DNA of 64,000 bases, from contig JAWKLJ010000002.1 in NCBI GenBank assembly GCA_041392805.1, positions 1,813,001-1,877,000 on the forward strand, given 5' to 3'. This DNA comes from Saprospiraceae bacterium (lineage in GTDB: Bacteria > Bacteroidota > Bacteroidia > Chitinophagales > Saprospiraceae). Under the pieces are notes generated by a model. The model was not told the DNA's origin and made no database searches. It saw only the letters and a program-made list of their open reading frames with translations. Of the stretch, positions 14,974 through 23,220 are shown in pieces (positions within the stretch are counted from its first letter, which is position 1; each line of letters begins with the position of its first letter). Both the position numbers and the translations under genes were made by a program.

Positions 14974-17124
14974 CTACGGCTGTATAACTAACTTTTTGGT
15001 GATCAATGGTTGTTGATCTTGCATAACACTGATCATATAAATGCCAACGGCTAAATCCGACACCGATATTGATTGATTGATATCCAAGGCGGAATCTAGG
15101 TCGATTTGGTGGATGACTCTACCAAAATTATCGCGAATCATAATTTGAGCAGGTTTATCTTGGAATCCGTCAAGTCTGATTTGTATCTCACTACTAGCAG
15201 GATTTGGGGAGATGATCATGTTCCCATTTCCGATATTACCCACTGTCGTATTAGCATGTAAATCATCATAGATACTAGTATCATCATTAACAACACCTGA
15301 AACATTTCCACTGGAAGAGAAGCTGACATTATCAAAAACAGCATCGACCTCGGCGCTACCATTGAGGCTGTATGCCATCATTCCGAAGTACATACAATCT
15401 TCCAGATTGGGGTAGGTCACTTCGTAGAGTAAGCTCCACGTATAACCATTTTTACTCGTATAGGACTTAATCTTATTTCCCTTTCTGACGATTCGGAACC
15501 ATTTTACATTGCTTCGGTTAGAAGATAGTCGTATGACGTTGCCTCCGTATGTTGCGCGGTATTCTCGACGTACCCTTTGGGTGGAGGTATTTTTCAAGGC
15601 ACCTGCTCTGCGTGACTTCGGATCGATGCTTTCGTACGCCATCAATCCGGCATAACCTGCGCTATTAATCGATGCTAGTCGAGCCTGTAATTGGCCATCT
15701 CCACAAAGGGCTTGATAGACAAAAGTCGCTTTATCATCATTTATCTCTTCTTGCCAGCAACCATCAGCAGTTAAGGTGAAGGTTTTATCTGCTGCATCAA
15801 AATCTACACTTGTATTACTGCCACAATTGAGACTGCCATCTTCCAATCCCTCTGTCCAACCACATGGCAAGCCTGTCACCGTTACATGAGAAGTACATTT
15901 TCCTTCGTTGCCTGAACCATCCATAATGGTTACTTCCATTGAAACGATTTCGCCGACCGATTCACAGCTGATGTCCAAGGAAGGATCCGTCCCTACAAAA
16001 TGGATCGCTCCACAATTGTCAGAGCTAGCATCCTCGTTCCAGACCTGACTACTACTTAGGGTGATTTCTTCTTCTCCATTGAAGTCTACCGTTAAATCTT
16101 TACAAACGGCAATAGGGTCTGTTGTGTCCTCTACCGTAATGTCAACAGTTGTACACGAGCCACTCGTTTCAGAACAGGTACCTTCTCCTCTTACATAAAA
16201 GGTGGTACTTGAATTGACCGTATACATTAATGTTGACCCTTCTCCAACTTTGCTTCCTCCACAGCTACCGGTATACCAGACCCACTTTTCGTCTTCATTA
16301 AGCGAACCATTCACTTCTAAACTAACTTCGCTGCCAGGACAAAAAATACCACTACCACCACTGACACTAGTGATACTAAACGGAGTGCAGCTTGTAGAGC
16401 AAGAGAAATCGCAAAAGTTCGTGAAATCGTATCGATTAGAATTGCTAAAATCCCAGTTGGAAGCAGTATAAATATTAGCTTTCAAATTTGCTGGTTCGCC
16501 ACTGGTGATAGAACTGCCTCCCTCACAATCAAATTTGCCATTATCCTTATGTGAAACGGCAAAGGAGTTGCCAGGATTGCTACTGAATATAGAAGGAAGT
16601 GCAGAGGTGTTATCGTTGTAGGAAAAATAATCCCAACTTGTGTTATTACCATTAAAATCGAATGCCGTGATGAAATCGGTATCACTACCTGAGGTAGGTG
16701 TTGATGACCCGTTATAAACGAATATTTGGTCTCCACTGGATGACAAAGAAAACTCTCCCTGATTACTTCCATCAATATCTCCAGCATAGTCACCAGTTTC
16801 ATCATGAGCGTACCATTGGTCTGAGTTTGACTTACGCATCCTAAATTCAGCTCCGCAGGAATAGGAATCCGTAATGGTCCAGGTAAAAGTTCCGTCATTA
16901 TTCTCAGAATTAAATCCTCCGGTAAATTTCCAGCCTCTATCCGTGAAGCTGATTACCGTTGTTCCAGAAATGTCTTTTAGCAAAACAAATGAAAATTCAT
17001 CATTGTTATCCGAATTGTAACCTGTAATAACAATATCCCCTAACCCTAAGGTTGTGGCATACATGACATGACTTAAGGTCAGTAGACTAAGTGTGAATAA
17101 TAATTGGGTTAAAAATTGTTTCAT
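14974..17124 (-). CDS. T9SS cargo protein with a GDIVITGYNSD-type N-terminal domain and HYR-like domain
   Basis: Secreted protein of 716 residues. After a signal peptide (to about residue 24) comes an uncharacterised domain starting LGLGDIVITGYNSD and containing FSFVLL, ISFTDRGW and SSSGDQIFVY. It is followed by a Cys-rich immunoglobulin-like segment, a HYR-like domain (DPIAVCKDLTVDF, about 335-418), and a jelly-roll-like module with WFRIVRKGNKIKSYTS. The C-terminal ~75 residues (ISPNPASSEI ... GIYMISV ... KKLVIQP) are a type A T9SS sorting domain. It is a paralogue of the next gene upstream, with one copy of the N-terminal domain instead of three. Expected at the cell surface or in the medium; ligand unknown. 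Confidence 0.9.
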   Translation of the reverse strand: MKQFLTQLLFTLSLLTLSHVMYATTLGLGDIVITGYNSDNNDEFSFVLLKDISGTTVISFTDRGWKFTGGFNSENNDGTFTWTITDSYSCGAEFRMRKSNSDQWYAHDETGDYAGDIDGSNQGEFSLSSSGDQIFVYNGSSTPTSGSDTDFITAFDFNGNNTSWDYFSYNDNTSALPSIFSSNPGNSFAVSHKDNGKFDCEGGSSITSGEPANLKANIYTASNWDFSNSNRYDFTNFCDFSCSTSCTPFSITSVSGGSGIFCPGSEVSLEVNGSLNEDEKWVWYTGSCGGSKVGEGSTLMYTVNSSTTFYVRGEGTCSETSGSCTTVDITVEDTTDPIAVCKDLTVDFNGEEEITLSSSQVWNEDASSDNCGAIHFVGTDPSLDISCESVGEIVSMEVTIMDGSGNEGKCTSHVTVTGLPCGWTEGLEDGSLNCGSNTSVDFDAADKTFTLTADGCWQEEINDDKATFVYQALCGDGQLQARLASINSAGYAGLMAYESIDPKSRRAGALKNTSTQRVRREYRATYGGNVIRLSSNRSNVKWFRIVRKGNKIKSYTSKNGYTWSLLYEVTYPNLEDCMYFGMMAYSLNGSAEVDAVFDNVSFSSSGNVSGVVNDDTSIYDDLHANTTVGNIGNGNMIISPNPASSEIQIRLDGFQDKPAQIMIRDNFGRVIHQIDLDSALDINQSISVSDLAVGIYMISVMQDQQPLITKKLVIQP

Positions 17125-17215
17125 GTTAAAAAATTAAATGGATTTATTAGAAATTAAAATTTTGCCTAACCATGGAAACCAAGCATAAGTAGTTGATTGA
17201 ATTTGACATTTGACA

Positions 17216-17330
17216 TTTGTTATAGCTGATTTTTGAGTCACGCCTGGCTGGCAAAACCAAACTAGTAGGGGATTTTGCACAAAGTTGACTCAAACCCGAC
17301 TACCGATGAGGTAGAAAGAGCTATAACAAA
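17216..17330. repeat. 115-bp self-complementary element with three-way-junction fold
   Basis: Outer stem: tttgttatagct (17216-17227) with agctataacaaa (17319-17330), 12 bp perfect. Inside it, arm one pairs tttgagtca (17232-17240) with tgactcaaa (17286-17294), extended by gcaaaa/ttttgc (17251-17256, 17273-17278). Arm two pairs ctacc/ggtag (17300-17304, 17310-17314). It could be a MITE or a structured leader RNA of the minus-strand gene beginning at 17124. Confidence 0.65.
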
Positions 17331-17833
17331 ACCAAATGTTGAATCCAAATAACTTCAACAGTTGAATAAAGACTTGTAAGATTTAGAAATCAAAGATGAG
17401 ACCTTAAGTTAGGCGGGAAGGAAAGTATGTATCAATAATTTTAAGATGTTATAAAAAGATGAGACCTAAATAGAAAAACAATGAGTAAATTCTTATTTGT
17501 ATTTGCATGTGATAAGGCAAAGTTAGTTTTTAAAATAGAAAAACAAAATATTTTTTATTTAAATTTTCATATACTTATGTGTGAGTTTACTATTTTATAA
17601 ATAATTAATTATCATTTTTTAAGTTGACAGAAAAAAGTGCCGAATCGGCTGGTAGAAACCATTCCTTAATTGCTTTAATAGGGGTAAAATAGCATGCCGG
17701 GGGATGCAAAATAGCAACAGGATTCGCGAATTTTCCCGCTGCTTCTCGAGCGCCAGCTCGTGAACCTGTCACATCTTTGACTGCCTGTAGCTCCAGCTAG
17801 CTATATCGTTCCGTTTTCAATGACAATTTCAAT

Positions 17834-18013
17834 GCCTCCTTTATCGCTGGGGCTTGCCCCAAACCTCCATTACTTCTTCCCCTCCAATCCCTCCACGTCC
17901 AAAAAAAAGCTAAGCGCCAATAGAATCAAAATCAAAATTAAAATGGCAATTTCAATTTCCGCAAAAAAACCTCCACTACCTCTTCCCCTCCAATCCCTCC
18001 ACGTCCCAAAAAA
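17834..18013. repeat. Compound dispersed repeat, antisense copy
   Basis: Two related blocks: 17834-17900 contains ctggggcttgccccaaacc and ctccaatccctccacgtcc, and 17972-18013 repeats cctccaatccctccacgtcc. They are the reverse complement of blocks at 59692-59811 and 59914-60032. AT-rich caatttcaatt tracts lie between. Confidence 0.75.
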
Positions 18014-18065
18014 CACCAGCCCGCCCTTCACTCCACTTCCCAAGCCATCACTTATCCTAGTAAAA

Positions 18066-21000
18066 TTAGCGATTCACCAACACTTTCTCCCTGATAATCG
18101 TATGGTCACCCAGTTGAATCTGCAATAAAAACAAGCCATTCTCTAGCTTTTTCGTAGGAATTTGGTATGTCAAGTGGCGGGTATGAGCAGGTATACTTTG
18201 ACGACTTACTACCTGGCCGATGGTATTATAAAGGCTAATCTCTCCCTTCATCGGTTGATGCAATTCTAATTCCACATAAAGCATGTGATTGGTCGGATTG
18301 GGGAAAACAGACAGCCGGTAATTTGGCCGAGTAGCAACAGTAGCGGTAATGGCACCACAGGGTGTATTACCACAGGGTCCTAGATAGCCACCAGCCGTCA
18401 GGATATCATTCACTGCTTCTGGTGGAACACAATAGGTTTGGGCCGAAGTTGGATCACCATTCACGATGCTGCAAATGAAAACACTATCTAGGTTAGGGCC
18501 ACATTTCCAGGCTTCTAGCACATTTTCAAGTGCGCTGAATTCGGTGCAATCCGCAACGCCATTATTGTCAACATCTACCTTGTCGTCGCCACCGGGGCAT
18601 TGGTCACATTCATCTGCCACCAGGTCACAATCTTCATCGGGCCCTTCTACAGTGACAATGGCAGAACAAGCACTGCTTAAGCCTGCCGCATCTACAACCG
18701 TTAAGGTGACTAGGTTTTCGCCTAACTGAGTGCAAGCAAATGTCGTATCAGAAAGGGAGAGGGAAGCGATATCACAATCATCCGATGATCCATTGTCAAT
18801 CTCCTCAGGTGCAAAGCTTGTCCCTGCTTGAATAGTCAAATTTTTGCATAAGGCGATGGGAGGGATATTCTCAATCGCAATGGAAACGGAGAGGCAGTTT
18901 TCATTGATATTCATACAGCCATTTTCCCCCCTAACAAAAATAGTCACAGCTGATGTCACGGTATAATTAATGGAGGTGCCACTTCCAATCGGTACGCCTT
19001 GTCCACATCCCCCTTCATACCACACCCAGTCGGCAGCTCCTCTCAGTTCGCCATTTACCGTTAGTTTTACCACTTCACCGGGGCAATAGGGCGTTTCTTC
19101 TACACCACTTATGCTAACCATGACATAATCATCGCAACAGCGAAGCACACAGTTCAGCGGCAAAGTCGCCGAAACAGCATCATCTTTTATCCAGTTTGCC
19201 GTATTGTTCACGGCTGTTCGGGTAGCTTCGGGGTCCATGGGGCCGCTGCCGGTGCAATCAAAATAGGCATTATCGCTTTCGGGTGTAATGGCAACTGCAT
19301 TAACGCCATTGGTAAAGATGGCTGGAAGGTTGGATTCTACCGCACCAATATCTCCTGTATCCCATTCGCCATTCATATGGATGGCTGCAATAAAGGAACT
19401 TTGGTCAGTTGCACTAGGTTCTATTCCTTGAAAAGCAAAAATTTGATCGCCACTGGTGGATAAATCAAGTGGCGTTCCACTGACGGAGCCTGCTATTTTT
19501 CCACGGGCATCCCTGACTTCCTGGGTAAGGTCAAAAACATCTAGCTCATCTCCACATTGGTAAGGGCGGCAGAGCTCAATCACCAGGGTGCCCTCACCTT
19601 CCCTGAATCCACCGTTTGCTAACCAACCTCGATCAGTAAAACGAATGGTGGTTCCTGCATCCACATCTTTTAGCAAAGTAAAGGCAAAATCATCAGTGTC
19701 TGCGCTGTATGCTATAAAAACGAGATCACCCAAAGTAAGGGTAGTCGGGTTAAAAAAGGCAATTTGGACCTCATCGCTACTGGAGGAACAAGCATTGCTT
19801 GCTGACAGGGTCCAAATCAGTGTATAGGTCTGTCCGGCAGTTCCGCTGAAACTGGAAACAGGGCTATTGGGATCGCTTATAACACCCAGGCCATCGCCGG
19901 GGTCGGCAAAAGACCAGGTGCCACTGCCTTGGGCACTATTCGCCATCAAAGTGGTGGTAGTTACATTGCTAATCTTCTGATCGGGGCCTGCATCGGCCAA
20001 AATCCCACCAAGCGTGATGCCAGCCGAAAGGCATACCGGGGTCGATACGCAGCCGCCACGGGCCCCGACGAACAACAAGCCCGAGGCAGGCGGAATAATG
20101 TCAATGGTGTTAGCCGTCGTGGTGCCAAGTAGGGTGCTGCCACATTCGCCTGTATAAACGGCCCATTCCGCTGCGCCATTTAGGGAGCCAGTTATCGCGA
20201 TGGTAATGGACACCCCCGGACAGGGATCGATAGTAGGTACATCCACACTTTCCAACACAGGGAGTATACAATCCACACAACTGAAATCACAAAAATTATT
20301 TCCATCCAATGGAAATGGATCGCTTCCCATTTCCCAATTAGAAACTGTATTAACCGTAGCCTGCAGCTCGCCAGGAGCACCGGCATTGATATTACAATTG
20401 TATTTGGCATTCTGGGCTTGTGGCGTGATGGACAAAGCATTGAGACCGTCGGTGAACACAGCAGGTTTGGCCGATTCACTGCTATTGGTGGCATCTGCAT
20501 CCCAGGCGCCATTCATTTGGATAGCTGTGATAAAGCCTGTTTCATTGCCGGTGCTAGGAACTGTTCCTTGATAGATGAAAATTTGATCGCCGCTGGTAGA
20601 AAGGTTGAGGAAGGAACCCGAAAGAATTTGGCCAGCAATGACACCTTGTCGGTCTCGAATGTCCAGGTTGGGCAGATCGTAAACGATAAATTCACTGCCA
20701 CAATCATAAGCTCTGTCAAATTCAAAGGTAAAGGTGTTTTCTCCTGGTCGGAATCCACCAGTGGCCAGCCAACCATTTTCGGTGAAACTTATGCGGGTAC
20801 CGGCATTGACCGACGTTAAGAGTGCAAAAGAAAAATCATTTTCATCGGCATTATAACCCGTAAAGACGATCTCACCTAAATGTAGCGTCGTTGGTTCCAG
20901 GAAAGTGATGGCTACCTCATCGCTGCTTTCGTTTGTGCAGGAGGGTGTCGCTATCGTCCATGCCAACACATACCGTTGGCCAGGGCTACCACTAAACGCG

Positions 21001-22160
21001 GTGGTTGGACTATGCAGGTCACTAATCATGGCATTGCCGTCGCCGGGGTCAACAAGGTGCCAGGTTCCTGTTCCACTTCCTGCTGCATTAGCTTGTAAAC
21101 TGGTGGTGTTTACCCCCGCAGGAAGGCGTTGATCTGGTCCTGCGTTCGCCACCACGCCATCAACGATGATGGTAATGGGGGTACAGTCGAGTTGAACCAC
21201 ACAGCCACCAAACCCACTGATGAAATAGGTCGTCGTTTTGGTAGCCGTAAAGCTGATGGTGTTGGTACTTGTCGTTCCCGCTTGTGGGCCATCACAGCTT
21301 CCATTGTTAATTGTCCAGAGTGTAGCGCTATTCAAACTACCCTCAATCGTGATGATGACCTCTTCACCGGTGCAAAAGGTATTGTTGGCGGCATTGCTAC
21401 TTACACTAGCAATCATTGACGGTGTACAAACACCTTGGCAAGTAAAGCTACATGGCGTAGTTAAATCAAAACGATTAGCGCTGGAATTGTCGAAGCCCCA
21501 ATTGCTTAGCGTATAGATCGTGGCACGCAAAGCAGCTGGTTCGCCTGCATTGATAAAACAATTGTATTTACCATTATCAAGGTGTGGGTCGACGACAAAA
21601 TCGTTGCCGGGATTAGCTGCGAAAATAGCGGGCTGAGCGGATTCTACATTGTCCGTTGCATCTGCTTGCCAGGGGCCTGCAAATTGTAAGGCGGTTATAA
21701 AATTAGGATCGTTGCCTTGGGTAGGGGCAAGGGCAGTGGCATAGACGATGATTTGATCGCCTGAGCTGGATAGGCTGAAATCGCCGGTTTCCGAAAGGGT
21801 CGGATGGCCCCCTCCTGTTAAACTAGTGGCCTTCCAGACTCCATTTTCCTCAAAAAGCCTGAATTCGCTGCCACAACTGTGGGCGCTAGTAAAAGTAAGG
21901 ACCAGGGTACCTTCACCTGTGCGGAATCCGCCGCTTGCCAGCCAGCCCTGGTCGGTAAAGCTAATGACGCTTCCTGAAGAGGTGGCAGTGAGTAGGACAA
22001 AAGAGAAATCATCGGTAATCGCTGCATTATTAGGGTCGGCATCGGCATTGTAGCCTGTAATGGCAATGTCCCCCAGACCCGGTTGTTGGGCCGAGAGTGC
22101 CAATTGAAACAAACAACAAAATAGTAAGGTTGTACTTTTTTTTAAAGTAGAAAAATTCAT
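18066..22160 (-). CDS. Large T9SS cargo protein with three tandem GDI-ITGYNAD-type domains
   Basis: The ATG at 22160 is preferred to the upstream one at 22256, because it gives a proper signal peptide (MNFSTLKK, hydrophobic core, LSAQ). The product is 1364 residues. An uncharacterised domain (GLGDIAITGYNAD, FSFVLL, ISFTDQGW, GGFR-GEGT, SSSGDQI) occurs three times, starting near residues 27, 427 and 807, each followed by Cys-rich Ig-like segments. Then come a HYR-like domain (~1093-1173), a thrombospondin type 3-like acidic calcium-binding stretch (DEDCDLVADECDQCPGG), and a C-terminal T9SS type A sorting domain (VFPNPTNHMLYVEL ... GLFLLQI). Surface or secreted; probably adhesive or binding. 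No catalytic motif seen. Confidence 0.9.
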   Translation of the reverse strand: MNFSTLKKSTTLLFCCLFQLALSAQQPGLGDIAITGYNADADPNNAAITDDFSFVLLTATSSGSVISFTDQGWLASGGFRTGEGTLVLTFTSAHSCGSEFRLFEENGVWKATSLTGGGHPTLSETGDFSLSSSGDQIIVYATALAPTQGNDPNFITALQFAGPWQADATDNVESAQPAIFAANPGNDFVVDPHLDNGKYNCFINAGEPAALRATIYTLSNWGFDNSSANRFDLTTPCSFTCQGVCTPSMIASVSSNAANNTFCTGEEVIITIEGSLNSATLWTINNGSCDGPQAGTTSTNTISFTATKTTTYFISGFGGCVVQLDCTPITIIVDGVVANAGPDQRLPAGVNTTSLQANAAGSGTGTWHLVDPGDGNAMISDLHSPTTAFSGSPGQRYVLAWTIATPSCTNESSDEVAITFLEPTTLHLGEIVFTGYNADENDFSFALLTSVNAGTRISFTENGWLATGGFRPGENTFTFEFDRAYDCGSEFIVYDLPNLDIRDRQGVIAGQILSGSFLNLSTSGDQIFIYQGTVPSTGNETGFITAIQMNGAWDADATNSSESAKPAVFTDGLNALSITPQAQNAKYNCNINAGAPGELQATVNTVSNWEMGSDPFPLDGNNFCDFSCVDCILPVLESVDVPTIDPCPGVSITIAITGSLNGAAEWAVYTGECGSTLLGTTTANTIDIIPPASGLLFVGARGGCVSTPVCLSAGITLGGILADAGPDQKISNVTTTTLMANSAQGSGTWSFADPGDGLGVISDPNSPVSSFSGTAGQTYTLIWTLSASNACSSSSDEVQIAFFNPTTLTLGDLVFIAYSADTDDFAFTLLKDVDAGTTIRFTDRGWLANGGFREGEGTLVIELCRPYQCGDELDVFDLTQEVRDARGKIAGSVSGTPLDLSTSGDQIFAFQGIEPSATDQSSFIAAIHMNGEWDTGDIGAVESNLPAIFTNGVNAVAITPESDNAYFDCTGSGPMDPEATRTAVNNTANWIKDDAVSATLPLNCVLRCCDDYVMVSISGVEETPYCPGEVVKLTVNGELRGAADWVWYEGGCGQGVPIGSGTSINYTVTSAVTIFVRGENGCMNINENCLSVSIAIENIPPIALCKNLTIQAGTSFAPEEIDNGSSDDCDIASLSLSDTTFACTQLGENLVTLTVVDAAGLSSACSAIVTVEGPDEDCDLVADECDQCPGGDDKVDVDNNGVADCTEFSALENVLEAWKCGPNLDSVFICSIVNGDPTSAQTYCVPPEAVNDILTAGGYLGPCGNTPCGAITATVATRPNYRLSVFPNPTNHMLYVELELHQPMKGEISLYNTIGQVVSRQSIPAHTRHLTYQIPTKKLENGLFLLQIQLGDHTIIREKVLVNR

Positions 22161-22340
22161 CGAAGATGGCTTTTGGATGATGAAAAAAAAATTTTGGAGA
22201 ATAGTCCTCTTAAACTGGGCAAGACCATAAAGGTAAGAGAAGAATAGAGAAGACAAAATAATTTAACAGTCGGTGGGACATTTTCTTATGAGTAAGAAAT
22301 AAGTGGTTTTTTCCTATTTTTGTTCTGTAGTTTATCTATT

Positions 22341-22477
22341 GGACTTTTGACACTTTGGAAAATCCTCCGTTTCCAGAATAGAAGTGGGAAGTGGGAAGTC
22401 GGAAAAGTGAGAAAATTGCGCCCCTGAGCCTTTCCTATTTCCGCCTTCCCACTTCAAAACAGCGAATGTCAAAAGTC
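22341..22477. repeat. Palindromic dispersed repeat, copy 2
   Basis: Starts ggacttttgac and ends gtcaaaagtct, so the ends are inverted repeats. Inner arms gaagtgggaag and cttcccacttc are also complementary. Lies in the 390-bp interval before the amidase gene; the rest of that interval shows no gene. Confidence 0.85.
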
Positions 22478-22550
22478 TAATTATCTATACTTTTCTAATA
22501 AAAAGCATATGTAAGCGTTATTTGTAGCATACCAATTTAAAAACAAAACC

Positions 22551-23189
22551 ATGAAAACAGACTTTTGTGTTTTTTTAGATGCAGGCCATGGCGCCTTGGA
22601 TAAAGCTGGGAAATATGTTACTGCACCCAGTAAACAATATAAACATAGTAAGGGAATATTTCACGGAGACGGTTGGTTTTACGAGGGGGTCTTTAATCGG
22701 GAAATAACCAATCGGGTGGCTGCAAAATTAAATAATTTAGGTATCAGCAATATCATTGTCAGTCATGAATATGTTGATATGTCCTTGCAATACCGGGTTG
22801 ATTTGGCCAATTGGTATCAAAAGAATTACAAAAAGGGATTGTTTATATCTAACCATGCCAATGCATCAGGTTCTGGTGCGGCGAGGGGTTTCGAGGTGTA
22901 TTCCACCAAGGGTAAAACCAAATCGGATGATGTGGCTACCCTGCATTTTAATAATGTGCAGGACTTGCTTGGAGACCGAATTAAATACCGAACAGATAAT
23001 AGTGATGGCGACCCAGATAGAGAATCCAACTTTTATGTTATCAAGAATACTTCCATGCCTGCCATCTTGGTAGAACATTTGTTTTTCGATAATTTTGATG
23101 ATGCCACTTTATTGCTGGATGATGAGATTGTTGAACGATTTGCAGAGGCCCAAGTGAGAACCGTCATACAAGCCTCCGAAATTATTTAG
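22551..23189 (+). CDS. N-acetylmuramoyl-L-alanine amidase (Amidase_3 family)
   Basis: Zinc amidase that would cut the amide bond between MurNAc and L-alanine in peptidoglycan. The 212 residues are essentially one catalytic domain: LDAGHG near residues 9-14 (first Zn His), EGVFNREI (Zn Glu), SNHANASG (second Zn His) and ILVEHLFFDN with the catalytic Glu. No signal peptide or SPOR/SH3 domain is present, which is unusual for a housekeeping AmiC-type enzyme and more like endolysins or contractile-tail lysins. No phage or tail genes lie next to it, however. The polX-like gene follows after 31 bp. Confidence 0.9.
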   Translation: MKTDFCVFLDAGHGALDKAGKYVTAPSKQYKHSKGIFHGDGWFYEGVFNREITNRVAAKLNNLGISNIIVSHEYVDMSLQYRVDLANWYQKNYKKGLFISNHANASGSGAARGFEVYSTKGKTKSDDVATLHFNNVQDLLGDRIKYRTDNSDGDPDRESNFYVIKNTSMPAILVEHLFFDNFDDATLLLDDEIVERFAEAQVRTVIQASEII

Positions 23190-23220
23190 TTTACCCCTAG
23201 CTGATTGAATTAAGTCGAAT

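Larger units (their letters stand above)
17125..18065. other. Repeat-rich noncoding interval
   Basis: No supported gene. It holds the self-complementary element 17216-17330, a direct repeat aaagatgagacct at 17392-17404 and 17455-17467, a long AT-rich stretch (17500-17640), small hairpins such as cgagc/gctcg near 17746-17759, and the compound repeat at 17834-18013. The 17125-17215 part is the likely leader of the 14974-17124 gene. Confidence 0.6.

Noticed and set aside
19588..21516. Plus-strand frames across the large T9SS gene
   Set aside because: Antisense to a protein with a signal peptide, repeated domains and sorting domain; no motifs of their own.
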